Source of the DNA: Myxococcaceae bacterium | Lineage (GTDB): Bacteria; Myxococcota; Myxococcia; Myxococcales; Myxococcaceae | Length of the DNA: 52,248 nt | NCBI GenBank assembly: GCA_016793095.1 | Contig: JAEUJQ010000040.1 | Coordinates: 1-52,248, forward strand | Direction of reading: 5' to 3' | Shown here: positions 45,619-52,248 of the stretch, piece by piece | How positions within the stretch are numbered: position 1 is the stretch's first letter | How the letters are laid out: each line of letters begins with the position of its first letter | Translations under genes and position numbers: made by a program | Notes under the pieces: generated by a model | Seen by the model: the letters and a program-made list of their open reading frames with translations, nothing else | Told to the model about the DNA's origin: nothing | The model's database searches: none

Positions 45619-47078
45619 CCCGCGCGCACCTGACGAGGCTGGTCGCCGCGACGGCGCTCCTCGGGGGCGCCTGCCTCGAGCCCTGGAAGCCGACGGGGCC
45701 GTATGCCTGCGCGAGCGACGGGACCTGCGCCGAAGGGCTCGTCTGCGACGACGGCGTGTGCTGTCAGCCCGGCGGAACGCCCGCCTGTCCCACCCTGCCG
45801 GTCGAGGGGGTCTGTCCCTCGGGCGCGCCGAGGCGCTTCTACCGGGACCTCGACGGAGACGGCTCGGGGGCGGGGCAGCCGCGGCTCTTCTGCGCGCTCC
45901 CACAGCGCGAAGCCTGGGCGCCGGAGTCTCTCGACGGCGGGCGCGTCACCCTCGACTGCAACGACGACCCGGACGGCGGCGTGCCCGTCAACCCGCGGGC
46001 GCCGGAGCGCTGCAACGGCCTCGACGACGACTGTGACGGGGTGATCGACGAAGGCCTGATGCCGCAGTCGGCCTGGTACCGCGACCTCGACGGCGACGGC
46101 TTCGGCTCCGACGGTCCGGGCGACGTGACGATGGCCTGTGGGCAGCCGGCTGGCACCGCGCCACGGGCGGGCGACTGCGACACGATGAACCCCGACGTGT
46201 TCCCCGGCGCCCGGGAGCGCTGCAACAACGTGGACGACAACTGCAATGGCGTCACCGACGAGCCGCCGCTGGCCGACGCCGAGACGCCTGGCGTGACGGG
46301 CAGCCCCACGGTGGGCTGCGACGGCGGCGTGGGCGTGTGCCGACTGGGCGGCCTCGAGTGCCGCCGGAACGCGGGCACCCAGTTGAACGAGCTCGTCTGT
46401 GTCCCGCGCACCCGGCCGTCGTTCGAGCGGTGCGACGACCTCGACAACGACTGCAACGGCCTCGTGGATGATCCACCTGGCTGCGGCGGCCCCACGAGCT
46501 TCCTCAACACGCCGCGCGTGCAGGTGGGCGCGTTCCGGACGCCCATCGCGTCGACCATGCAGCCCAGCCTGCTGCCGCAGCGCTGCCTCACCGGCCTGCC
46601 GTCGAACGACGCGCAGAGCTGGTTCAACCCCGCGTGGGTGGGCGCCCAGGCCGAGACGAGCACCATGGTGCCCCTGCGCCACACGTGGTTCGCCGAGGCC
46701 GAGCCCGGCTCCGAGTGGGACCTCTCCCGGCGTACGGCTCTCGAGCTGGTGCTCCGCGATCGCACCGAGCTGGGGTCGAACCTCTTCAACACCTCGCACT
46801 TCCCGGGGCCGGTGGTGACCCTGTGCGGACCGCTCAACCAGCACTACCTGCGCCTCTCGCCCACTATGAACCAGCTCGCGCAGCAGGGCACCTTCCGCGC
46901 GGCGCTGCCCTTCGCGGGCATGACCGGCTGGAGCCGGGAGCAATCGCCGGGCTTCGACTTGTCGCGAGTCACGCGCGTCGAGGTCACCGTCGGTCCCGTG
47001 CCGGTGGTGGGGGGCGGGCTCTTCGACGTGAAGACGCTCACCATCGTGGTCTCGCCCGACGCGGGGTTCCTTCGCTGA
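45615..47078 (+). CDS. MopE-like metal-binding-motif lipoprotein, second copy
   Basis: The 487-residue paralogue of the preceding gene keeps the same layout: lipobox (GGAC), Cys-rich module (PYACASDGTCAEGLVCD), MopE-type repeats (DLDGDGSG, CNGLDDDCDGVIDEG, CNNVDDNCNGVTDE, CDDLDNDCNGLVDDPPGCGG) and a beta-rich C-terminal domain ending RVTRVEVTVGP. The two have clearly diverged while retaining order and motif spacing, which implies an older tandem duplication. It overlaps the first copy by four bases, so both are probably translated together. Confidence 0.82.
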   Translation: MTRAHLTRLVAATALLGGACLEPWKPTGPYACASDGTCAEGLVCDDGVCCQPGGTPACPTLPVEGVCPSGAPRRFYRDLDGDGSGAGQPRLFCALPQREAWAPESLDGGRVTLDCNDDPDGGVPVNPRAPERCNGLDDDCDGVIDEGLMPQSAWYRDLDGDGFGSDGPGDVTMACGQPAGTAPRAGDCDTMNPDVFPGARERCNNVDDNCNGVTDEPPLADAETPGVTGSPTVGCDGGVGVCRLGGLECRRNAGTQLNELVCVPRTRPSFERCDDLDNDCNGLVDDPPGCGGPTSFLNTPRVQVGAFRTPIASTMQPSLLPQRCLTGLPSNDAQSWFNPAWVGAQAETSTMVPLRHTWFAEAEPGSEWDLSRRTALELVLRDRTELGSNLFNTSHFPGPVVTLCGPLNQHYLRLSPTMNQLAQQGTFRAALPFAGMTGWSREQSPGFDLSRVTRVEVTVGPVPVVGGGLFDVKTLTIVVSPDAGFLR

Positions 47079-47123
47079 CGAAGGCGCTTGCATCGACGCC
47101 GGAGCCCTCCATGCTGCCGCGCC

Positions 47124-48803
47124 ATGCGACTCGTCCTCCTCCCGTGCCTCGGCTTGATGCTCGGCTGCGCCGCTTCCCGCAGCTCGACGCGCTTCACCTC
47201 CGAGAACGAGCTCAAGCAGGTGATGGCGCAACCGAAGCCCGCGAAGGTCTTCACCGAGGGGACGATCGCCATCGACTCCTGGGAGCTGGTCGGCCCTCTG
47301 CCCGAGACGACCGCCGACGGGCCTCACGAGACGGGCTCGCTCTTCGCGAAGGTGCTGCTCGACACCGCGGCCACGAAGGGCTTCCGCGCGTCCGAGCCGC
47401 TCGCCTGCGTCGCGCGGCAGCTGGGCCGCTTCCTCGCGCTCAAAGGCGCCCGCGCCCCCAGCGCGCTGCGGACGTTCATGAGCGCGCGCTGCGGGGTCAC
47501 CACGCCCGGCGTGGGTTCCCTCTGGCTGACCGGCAAGGCGCCGACGGACACCACCAACGAGGCGCTGCTGACCCGGTGGAAGGAGCAGGTCGAGAAGCTC
47601 GCGAGCCAGGTGAGCGCGGGTGAACGCGCAGGCATCGCCTTCGTTCGGGAAGGCGAGCAGGTCGTCGTCGCCATCGCCCACGTGCGCGACCACACCGATC
47701 TCGAGCCGGTGTCGCTCAAGCCCGACGCCAACGGCTTCGTCTGGGTGCGCGGCGTGAGCACCCGCAAGGCCGACACCATCTTCGGCACCGCCAACCAGGG
47801 CCGCGCCGGAACGGCCGACTGCGTCGACACGCAGACGAGGGCAGCGCCGGCCTTCGAGCTCAAGTGCCCCGTCGCGAAGGACGACGCGGCGGCGTGGATC
47901 TCGGTGAGCGCTCGCGAGAAGGGGCGCGTGCTGGGCTACGAGGTGGTGCGCGTGCTCGCCATGCCATCGGGCGCTCCAGTCACGACCTGGACGGCCCCTT
48001 CGCTCGTCGCCGCAGCGCCCGGGGCGACGCCGGGAGACTTCATCGCGCAGCTCAACTCGGTGCGCAGCCAGCTCGGCGCCAGGCCGCTGACGCTGTCTGA
48101 CGCGCAGTCGAACGACCTGAGAGAGCTCGCGCCGTTCTACTTCGAGGCGATGCTCAAGGACGACGACGCCCTCGAGGACAAGCTGGCGCTGGGCGTGATG
48201 GCCGGCTGGCGGGTCGATCAGGAGATCATGCACGGCAGCTTCGCGGCGTCTTTCGGCGAGGCCACCACGGTGTCCGAGCTGCTCTCGTCGATGCTCGACT
48301 CCCCTGGCTACCGGCGCGACCTGCTCTCGGCGCGCGCGGGCGTGCTGGCCGTCGGCCTGCTGCAGGAAGGCCCGGTGCTCGCTGCGCTGGTGTCCACCTA
48401 CGACCCGATTCAGCCGCCGACCTGGCCGGCCACGGCGGACAAGGTGCTCACCGCGCTCAACGGCCAGCGGCAACGGAACGGCAAGAAGCCCGTCCAGTGG
48501 GTGCTGCTGCCCTCGTCGTCGGAGCCGACCTACGCAGAGGCCGTGACGAAGCGGGAGTACGACTCGGAGACGGCGCTCGAGAAGTTCATGTCGGTCGCGT
48601 CCACCACGACCCAGCGGCCCGTGCGGGGCTGGCGCATTCCCGCCGTCGACCTCGACGACATCAACTGGCCCGACGAGGTGCTCTCGAAGGACTCGCTCGA
48701 GGTGCTCTTCGTCGTGGCGAGCGAGCGCAACCCGAAGGACGCGTGGGGCCAGTACGTGCTGCTCCTCGTCATCCTCGAGGGGGCCAGCCAGCCGCAGACC
48801 TGA
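47124..48803 (+). CDS. CAP/SCP-domain-like lipoprotein
   Basis: The 559-residue protein has a lipoprotein signal (LPCLGLMLGC, Cys14). An unknown N-terminal region (about 30-300) includes a Cys pair, and a segment at about 310-420 (GDFIAQLNSVRSQLGARPL, ASFGEATTVSELLSSMLDSPGYRRDLLSARAGVLAVG) resembles CAP/SCP (allergen V5/Tpx-1) domains. A C-terminal region follows. The catalytic-like His/Glu pairs of CAP proteins could not be confirmed. ATG 47124 is chosen as the signal start. It comes 45 bp after the MopE-like pair on the same strand and is seven bases from the convergent membrane-protein gene. Confidence 0.65.
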   Translation: MRLVLLPCLGLMLGCAASRSSTRFTSENELKQVMAQPKPAKVFTEGTIAIDSWELVGPLPETTADGPHETGSLFAKVLLDTAATKGFRASEPLACVARQLGRFLALKGARAPSALRTFMSARCGVTTPGVGSLWLTGKAPTDTTNEALLTRWKEQVEKLASQVSAGERAGIAFVREGEQVVVAIAHVRDHTDLEPVSLKPDANGFVWVRGVSTRKADTIFGTANQGRAGTADCVDTQTRAAPAFELKCPVAKDDAAAWISVSAREKGRVLGYEVVRVLAMPSGAPVTTWTAPSLVAAAPGATPGDFIAQLNSVRSQLGARPLTLSDAQSNDLRELAPFYFEAMLKDDDALEDKLALGVMAGWRVDQEIMHGSFAASFGEATTVSELLSSMLDSPGYRRDLLSARAGVLAVGLLQEGPVLAALVSTYDPIQPPTWPATADKVLTALNGQRQRNGKKPVQWVLLPSSSEPTYAEAVTKREYDSETALEKFMSVASTTTQRPVRGWRIPAVDLDDINWPDEVLSKDSLEVLFVVASERNPKDAWGQYVLLLVILEGASQPQT

Positions 48804-48809
48804 GCAACG

Positions 48810-50579
48810 TCAGAGCGAGAGCAGCCCCGTCGCCCTCGGCAAGACGAGCGATTCGCCCACCGCCGGCAACTCCAACGGGCCCAGCACGCCGTCATCCCAG
48901 CGCGCCAGCGTGAAGGTGGCGCCGTCGGGGAGCTGATCGAGTGTCACCAGCAGCGTCTTCGGCCGCGCCTCGCCATCGAGCGACGTCACCTCGATCGTCG
49001 CGCGCGCGAGCTTCACCCGGTAGCCGATGGGCACGGGCACGTCACTGGAGCGCACGAGCTGCTCGAAGACGGACTGGAGCATCTGGCCGTCGGTCACCTC
49101 GACCTCGACCTCGCGCTCGGAGCGGCGCGTCAGCCGGTGCGCCGAGCTTGCGAACGAGACGGTGACCCACGACTTCGCGGCTGGCTTGCCGTGGAGTTGC
49201 CGGATCATCGACGTGTAGAGGACAGCAGAGGGATCGGGCGCGGCGAACACCAGCACGTGACCCGCGAGCGCCTCGTCGCCCAGCGCGGTCTCCATCGCCA
49301 TCGAGCGCTGAAGAGACGAGCCCACGCCGTAGACTCCGGCATTCACGGGCCACATGACGGCGCACTGGGCGACCGCGGGCACCACGAGGGCGCGCGTGGC
49401 CCAGCGCACTGCGCGGCCTGGTGCGCGCCACCCATGCACCAGCACCAACGCGATGATGGCCGAGGCGAAGACCGAGGGCACCAGCAAGAGCCGGTTGAGC
49501 GGGAACGTGGCCAGCACCGGCGCCAGCGACGCACCGAAGGCCGCGCCCAGCCAACGCAGCGCGCGGCGCTCGTCGTCGGTGAAGTCAGGCCAGAGCGCCC
49601 GCAGCAGCCACGACACCGCCGCGAGCGCCACCACACCGGCTGCCACGAGGGCCGGCCGGAGCGCCACCTTGATGAGCCAGAGGTCGGCGGTGGTCCCGAG
49701 GAACTGCGCCCCCGCCAGCGCGAGGGCCTTCGGCGGTGCGCGGGTGAGGAAGGCGAACGGCTCGGCCAGCGGGTCGTTGTAGATCTCCGAGCCCGCCGCG
49801 CCCGAGCCCGTCAGCTTGTAGACGACGAGGTAGGTGACGCCCACGAGCGTCATGGGCGCCAGCGCGAGCAACCGCCGACGCCACCCGCCAGGCCCGAGGG
49901 TCACCTCCCAGGCGCCGATGGTGAGCAGCGCCCCCACCGCCGACTCTCCCCCGGCGAGCCCCAGGGCGGCGGCCCCCATCGACAGGGGAAGGCCCCACCA
50001 CCAGCGCTCCTCTCGCCAGCGCAGATGCGCGAGCAGCGCGAGGAGCGCGAACACCGCCGAGACGAGCGCGTTGCGGTTGGCGATCCACCCCGCCACCACC
50101 GCGTGCGCGTCGTCGATGGCGAAGAGGATCATCGCCAGCGGCGCGGCGGTCGAGGTGCGGAGCGCTCGCGCGAGCACCGGGTTCGCGACGGCGATGAGCG
50201 CGACGTACCAGGCGATGGAGTGCAGGTGCAGCAGCACCGCGTTGCCGCCGACGAGGCCGTGCTCGACGTTGGCGATGAGGGCGGTGAGCGGCCTCAGAAA
50301 CGAGAACTTGAGCGTGGGCAGCGTCCACCAGGGGAACGGGCCGTTCTCGATGAGCGGCCTGGCCACCGCGGGGTCTCCGTTCACGAAGGTGAAGAGGTTC
50401 CACCGGTCTCCCGCGGCGAAGCCCGGCAGGCCCCGCAAGAGCGCCTGGTGCAGGAAGTCGTCGGCGAAGAAGCCGGTGAAGCAGAACGGCAGCGCGACGA
50501 GCGCGCCCAGCACGAGCGCGAACCGCGGAGCGGCCGATCCGAAGACGAGACGCCGCCACCCGACGGTCGTGTCTGCCAC
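48810..50579 (-). CDS. Polytopic GT-C-like membrane glycosyltransferase, retron-linked
   Basis: The 589-residue protein has about ten transmembrane helices and a soluble C-terminal part (about 435-589). The first extracytoplasmic loop carries FFADDFLHQ (Asp40, Asp41), the acidic pair typical of GT-C glycosyltransferases using lipid-linked sugars (PMT/ArnT/GT39-like). Donor and acceptor are unknown. The GTG start at 50579 comes one base after the retron RT stop, so translation is probably coupled. No other gene intervenes. Whether it works with the retron or just shares the transcript cannot be told from sequence. Confidence 0.75.
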   Translation of the reverse strand: MADTTVGWRRLVFGSAAPRFALVLGALVALPFCFTGFFADDFLHQALLRGLPGFAAGDRWNLFTFVNGDPAVARPLIENGPFPWWTLPTLKFSFLRPLTALIANVEHGLVGGNAVLLHLHSIAWYVALIAVANPVLARALRTSTAAPLAMILFAIDDAHAVVAGWIANRNALVSAVFALLALLAHLRWREERWWWGLPLSMGAAALGLAGGESAVGALLTIGAWEVTLGPGGWRRRLLALAPMTLVGVTYLVVYKLTGSGAAGSEIYNDPLAEPFAFLTRAPPKALALAGAQFLGTTADLWLIKVALRPALVAAGVVALAAVSWLLRALWPDFTDDERRALRWLGAAFGASLAPVLATFPLNRLLLVPSVFASAIIALVLVHGWRAPGRAVRWATRALVVPAVAQCAVMWPVNAGVYGVGSSLQRSMAMETALGDEALAGHVLVFAAPDPSAVLYTSMIRQLHGKPAAKSWVTVSFASSAHRLTRRSEREVEVEVTDGQMLQSVFEQLVRSSDVPVPIGYRVKLARATIEVTSLDGEARPKTLLVTLDQLPDGATFTLARWDDGVLGPLELPAVGESLVLPRATGLLSL

Positions 50580-50580
50580 T

Positions 50581-51987
50581 TCACGCTCGCGGGAGCGCAG
50601 CGACCTGCTCGAGCAGCTTCGAGCCCTTCTTCGGGTCGCTCATGTAGACCCAGGCGGCCAGGCCCTGCAGGTGCGCGTGCGACTCACCCTCGCGGTACGG
50701 CTTGCCCTTCTGCCGGTTGTGGATGGCTGCGCGCAGCCGTCGCAGCACGTCACGCGAGACCCGCGCCGACGCCACCTGCGGCCCTGCGGGGTTGATGGTG
50801 AGCCCCGTCACCCGCTGCGCGGCGCCACGCCGCAGCACCTGCGTCTTCTTCGCGTGCAGCGTGAAACCCTCGCTCTTGAGCACGTCCTTCGTCTTCTCGA
50901 CGAGGATGCCCAGCGCCAGCCGCTTCCGCTCCGGTGTCTTCTTGAACGAGAACGTCAGGTCGTCGGCGTAGCGCGTGTACGTGCAGCCCAGCGCCCGCGC
51001 GAGCGCCGACAGCCGCCGGTCCATGCGCAGGCAGAGCGCGTTGGTGATGGCCGGAGACGTCGGCGCGCCCTGCGGCAGGCAGCGCGGCCCCGTCGCCACG
51101 TGGAGGGTCTGCTCCCTGAACTCGACCAGCTGGCGCGGCGCCTCGGTGCACAGCAGCGCGAGCAGCGTGGCGACCGGCTCGGTGACGCCGGCCTTGCGCA
51201 AGAGGCCCTTCACGCGCTGCCAGGTGACGGTGGGGAAGAAGTCCTTCACGTCGAGCTTCACCACCACGTCGGCGCCGACGTGGGCGAGCGCGTTGGTGAG
51301 CACGCTCCGCGCGGGCAGGAAGCCGTGGGCGGCCGCGTGCACGGGCAGCTTCTCGAAGTACTGCTCGAGCGCCCACCGCTGCAGCGCCTTCAGCTTCGGC
51401 ATCGGGGCGGTGATGGTGCGCTCGCCGCCGGTGCGCTTGGGCACCTTCCACGAGTGGTAGTGCGAGCCGGTGTCGACCTCGCGGTGGAAGGTGAGCCAAC
51501 GCAGCTCGGACAGCGACAGCTCCATCGCGGCCGCCAGCTCGTTGGCCGTCTCCCATGGCGGCAAGCCGTTCTGCTCGGCGCGCTGGGCGCGGTCCTTCAG
51601 GTCGAAGTCATCGGCGTCCTTCAGCTCGTCCCAGTGAACCGTATTGCCGAGGTACCCGATGGTGCCGAAGCGCCGGGCCTCGTTGGCGAGCGCCTTCAGC
51701 TTCTTGCGCTCGGCGCGCTCGGCGCCCTTCTTCTCCTTGAACGTCTTCTTCTCGTCCTCGTTGGCGGGGGCGGCCGCGTCGGGGGTGTGGCCCGCCTCGA
51801 TGAGCTTCGCGCGCACCCAGCCGTCGACGCCGCCCTTGCTCTCGATCTCGAGCCAGCGGGCCTCGGCGGCGGTGCGCTGCTTCTCACGCTCGGCGCGCTC
51901 GGCCTCCGTGAGGGGCTTGCGGGGAGGCGCCCGGTTCGTCAGCGCGGGCGGCGCCGCGGGCACGTGGTCGTCGATGCGGTTCGTCAC
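50581..51987 (-). CDS. Retron reverse transcriptase (myxobacterial Mx162-like)
   Basis: The 468-residue protein is a retron-type reverse transcriptase, which makes msDNA from the adjacent non-coding RNA. Retron signatures are NALAH (NAxxH, 232-236) and VTG (393-395). Catalytic motifs are KLDVKDFFPTV (Asp246), PQGAPTSP (305-312) and YADD (340-343). It is longer than Ec86-type RTs (about 320 residues) because of a charged, Lys/Glu/Ala-rich N-terminal extension of about 170 residues, as I recall for Mx162/Sa163 enzymes. GTG 51987 is preceded by AGGAGGG five bases upstream. The retron RNA lies just upstream at 52074-52248. Confidence 0.95.
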   Translation of the reverse strand: MTNRIDDHVPAAPPALTNRAPPRKPLTEAERAEREKQRTAAEARWLEIESKGGVDGWVRAKLIEAGHTPDAAAPANEDEKKTFKEKKGAERAERKKLKALANEARRFGTIGYLGNTVHWDELKDADDFDLKDRAQRAEQNGLPPWETANELAAAMELSLSELRWLTFHREVDTGSHYHSWKVPKRTGGERTITAPMPKLKALQRWALEQYFEKLPVHAAAHGFLPARSVLTNALAHVGADVVVKLDVKDFFPTVTWQRVKGLLRKAGVTEPVATLLALLCTEAPRQLVEFREQTLHVATGPRCLPQGAPTSPAITNALCLRMDRRLSALARALGCTYTRYADDLTFSFKKTPERKRLALGILVEKTKDVLKSEGFTLHAKKTQVLRRGAAQRVTGLTINPAGPQVASARVSRDVLRRLRAAIHNRQKGKPYREGESHAHLQGLAAWVYMSDPKKGSKLLEQVAALPRA

Positions 51988-51992
51988 GACTT

Positions 51993-51999
51993 CCCTCCT
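51993..51999 (-). promoter_or_regulatory. Ribosome binding site of the retron RT
   Basis: AGGAGGG on the minus strand, five bases before the GTG at 51987, supports that GTG as the translation start. It is one of the clearest Shine-Dalgarno sequences in the window. Confidence 0.75.
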
Positions 52000-52073
52000 G
52001 CTCGACCGCCTGGACCGCTCCTGTCACGTCAGTGAGTGAGGTGCCGAAAGCACCACCTTCTCTCCTGGGGCTC

Positions 52074-52200
52074 GGTAGCCTCACCGGCTCTCCCGGCAGA
52101 GGGGCCTCCTCCGCGTGGGAGAAACTGCGTTCGCGCAGTTGTCTCAGCTCTCCCACGCGGAGGAGGCCCCTCTGCCGAGGAGAGCCAAGAACAGGCTACC
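52074..52200. repeat. Long inverted repeat forming the msd hairpin
   Basis: The outer arms at 52074-52081 and 52193-52200 pair perfectly. Unpaired stretches 52082-52085 and 52187-52192 separate them from the main stem of 37 pairs with one bulged base (52178). An eight-base one-sided bulge (52141-52148) separates the main stem from the apical TTCG hairpin. All pairs were checked base by base. Confidence 0.97.
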
Positions 52201-52227
52201 TAGCGGCGGATGTCGGACGAAACTCCA

Positions 52228-52246
52228 GAGCGGCGCAACGCCGCTC
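52228..52246 (-). other. msr stem-loop with three-base loop
   Basis: GAGCGGCG (52228-52235) pairs with CGCCGCTC (52239-52246) around a CAA loop, which reads UUG in the retron RNA on the minus strand. Retron RTs recognise short msr stem-loops with small U-rich loops, so this is the likely RT recognition element. It lies 27 bases upstream of the msd outer stem. Confidence 0.7.
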
Positions 52247-52248
52247 CT

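Larger units (their letters stand above)
52030..52248 (-). ncRNA. Retron msr-msd non-coding RNA, 5' end cut by window edge
   Basis: The RNA precedes the RT on the same strand. Its msd part is a long hairpin: 29 continuous pairs (94-122 with 149-177, offset by 52000) and 8 more pairs below a single-base bulge (86-93 with 179-186). An apical seven-pair stem with a TTCG loop (123-140) and an outer eight-pair stem (74-81 with 193-200) complete it. An msr stem-loop with a TTG loop follows upstream (52228-52246). The total visible length fits an msDNA of roughly 160 nt. The a1 segment, the branching guanosine and the promoter are probably beyond 52248. The exact ends are inferred. Confidence 0.85.

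Noticed and set aside
45576-48473. A 965-residue minus-strand open frame
   Set aside because: It lies antisense to the MopE-like and CAP-like genes, whose Cys/Asp motifs show the real coding strand.

Overview
The window is very GC-rich, with strong G/C bias at third codon positions, many GTG starts and tightly packed genes. The gene content points to a myxobacterium (Myxococcota, probably Cystobacterineae). Markers are MYXO-CTERM-like tails on Asp-Ala-Gly-rich secreted proteins, MopE-like Cys/Asp metal-binding repeats, DUF1592/DUF1552 exported pairs, FHA and Ser/Thr-kinase signalling proteins, orphan histidine kinases, a PilZ protein, and a retron of the myxobacterial type at the right edge. 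About 43 genes are supported. No rRNA, tRNA, CRISPR array or intact insertion sequence was seen. Most of the window reads as chromosomal backbone with many lineage-specific lipoproteins and exported proteins.

Layout, left to right. 1-136 (minus) may be the 5' end of a group II intron running off the window. 353-6599 holds a class V PLP enzyme with an Asn in place of the usual PLP-contacting Asp, a zinc-ribbon/TM/beta-propeller protein, a coupled pair of WYL regulators, an FHA membrane protein and a DUF4234 protein. 6708-11319 is a small lipoprotein gene facing a four-gene minus-strand group: a lipoprotein hydrolase, a membrane protein, a polysaccharide-lyase-like protein and a MYXO-CTERM protein. 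11414-14095 is aconitase (acnA). 14129-15931 (minus) holds an orphan Mla-type ATPase, a DUF2378/V4R-like protein and a small exported protein. 16058-21483 holds a saccharopine-dehydrogenase-like reductase, a GAF protein, a hybrid histidine kinase and a lamin-tail lipoprotein. 21466-25964 holds a YkgJ-type cysteine-cluster protein, a lytic transglycosylase with two solute-binding domains, a membrane histidine kinase and a PilZ protein. 26038-28395 is an uncharacterised three-gene unit with a methyltransferase.

28452-31477 is a DUF1592/DUF1552 pair. 31621-36055 holds exported hydrolase, unknown, degenerate FHA and lipoprotein genes. 36132-37571 is an APC permease. 37782-40544 (minus) is a second, diverged cytochrome/lipoprotein/DUF1501 module. 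40639-48803 is a run of co-oriented genes: a Ser/Thr kinase with three C-terminal repeats, an exported protein, two paralogous MopE-like lipoproteins and a CAP-like lipoprotein.

The most notable system is at the right edge, on the minus strand. A retron non-coding RNA (long msd hairpin at 52074-52200 and an msr stem-loop at 52228-52246) precedes a reverse transcriptase (51987-50581) with the retron NAxxH, YADD and VTG signatures. One base after its stop comes the GTG start of a polytopic GT-C-like membrane protein (50579-48810). That spacing suggests a retron plus membrane-partner operon, which I do not recognise as a described retron type. The a1 end of the retron RNA and its promoter lie outside the window.
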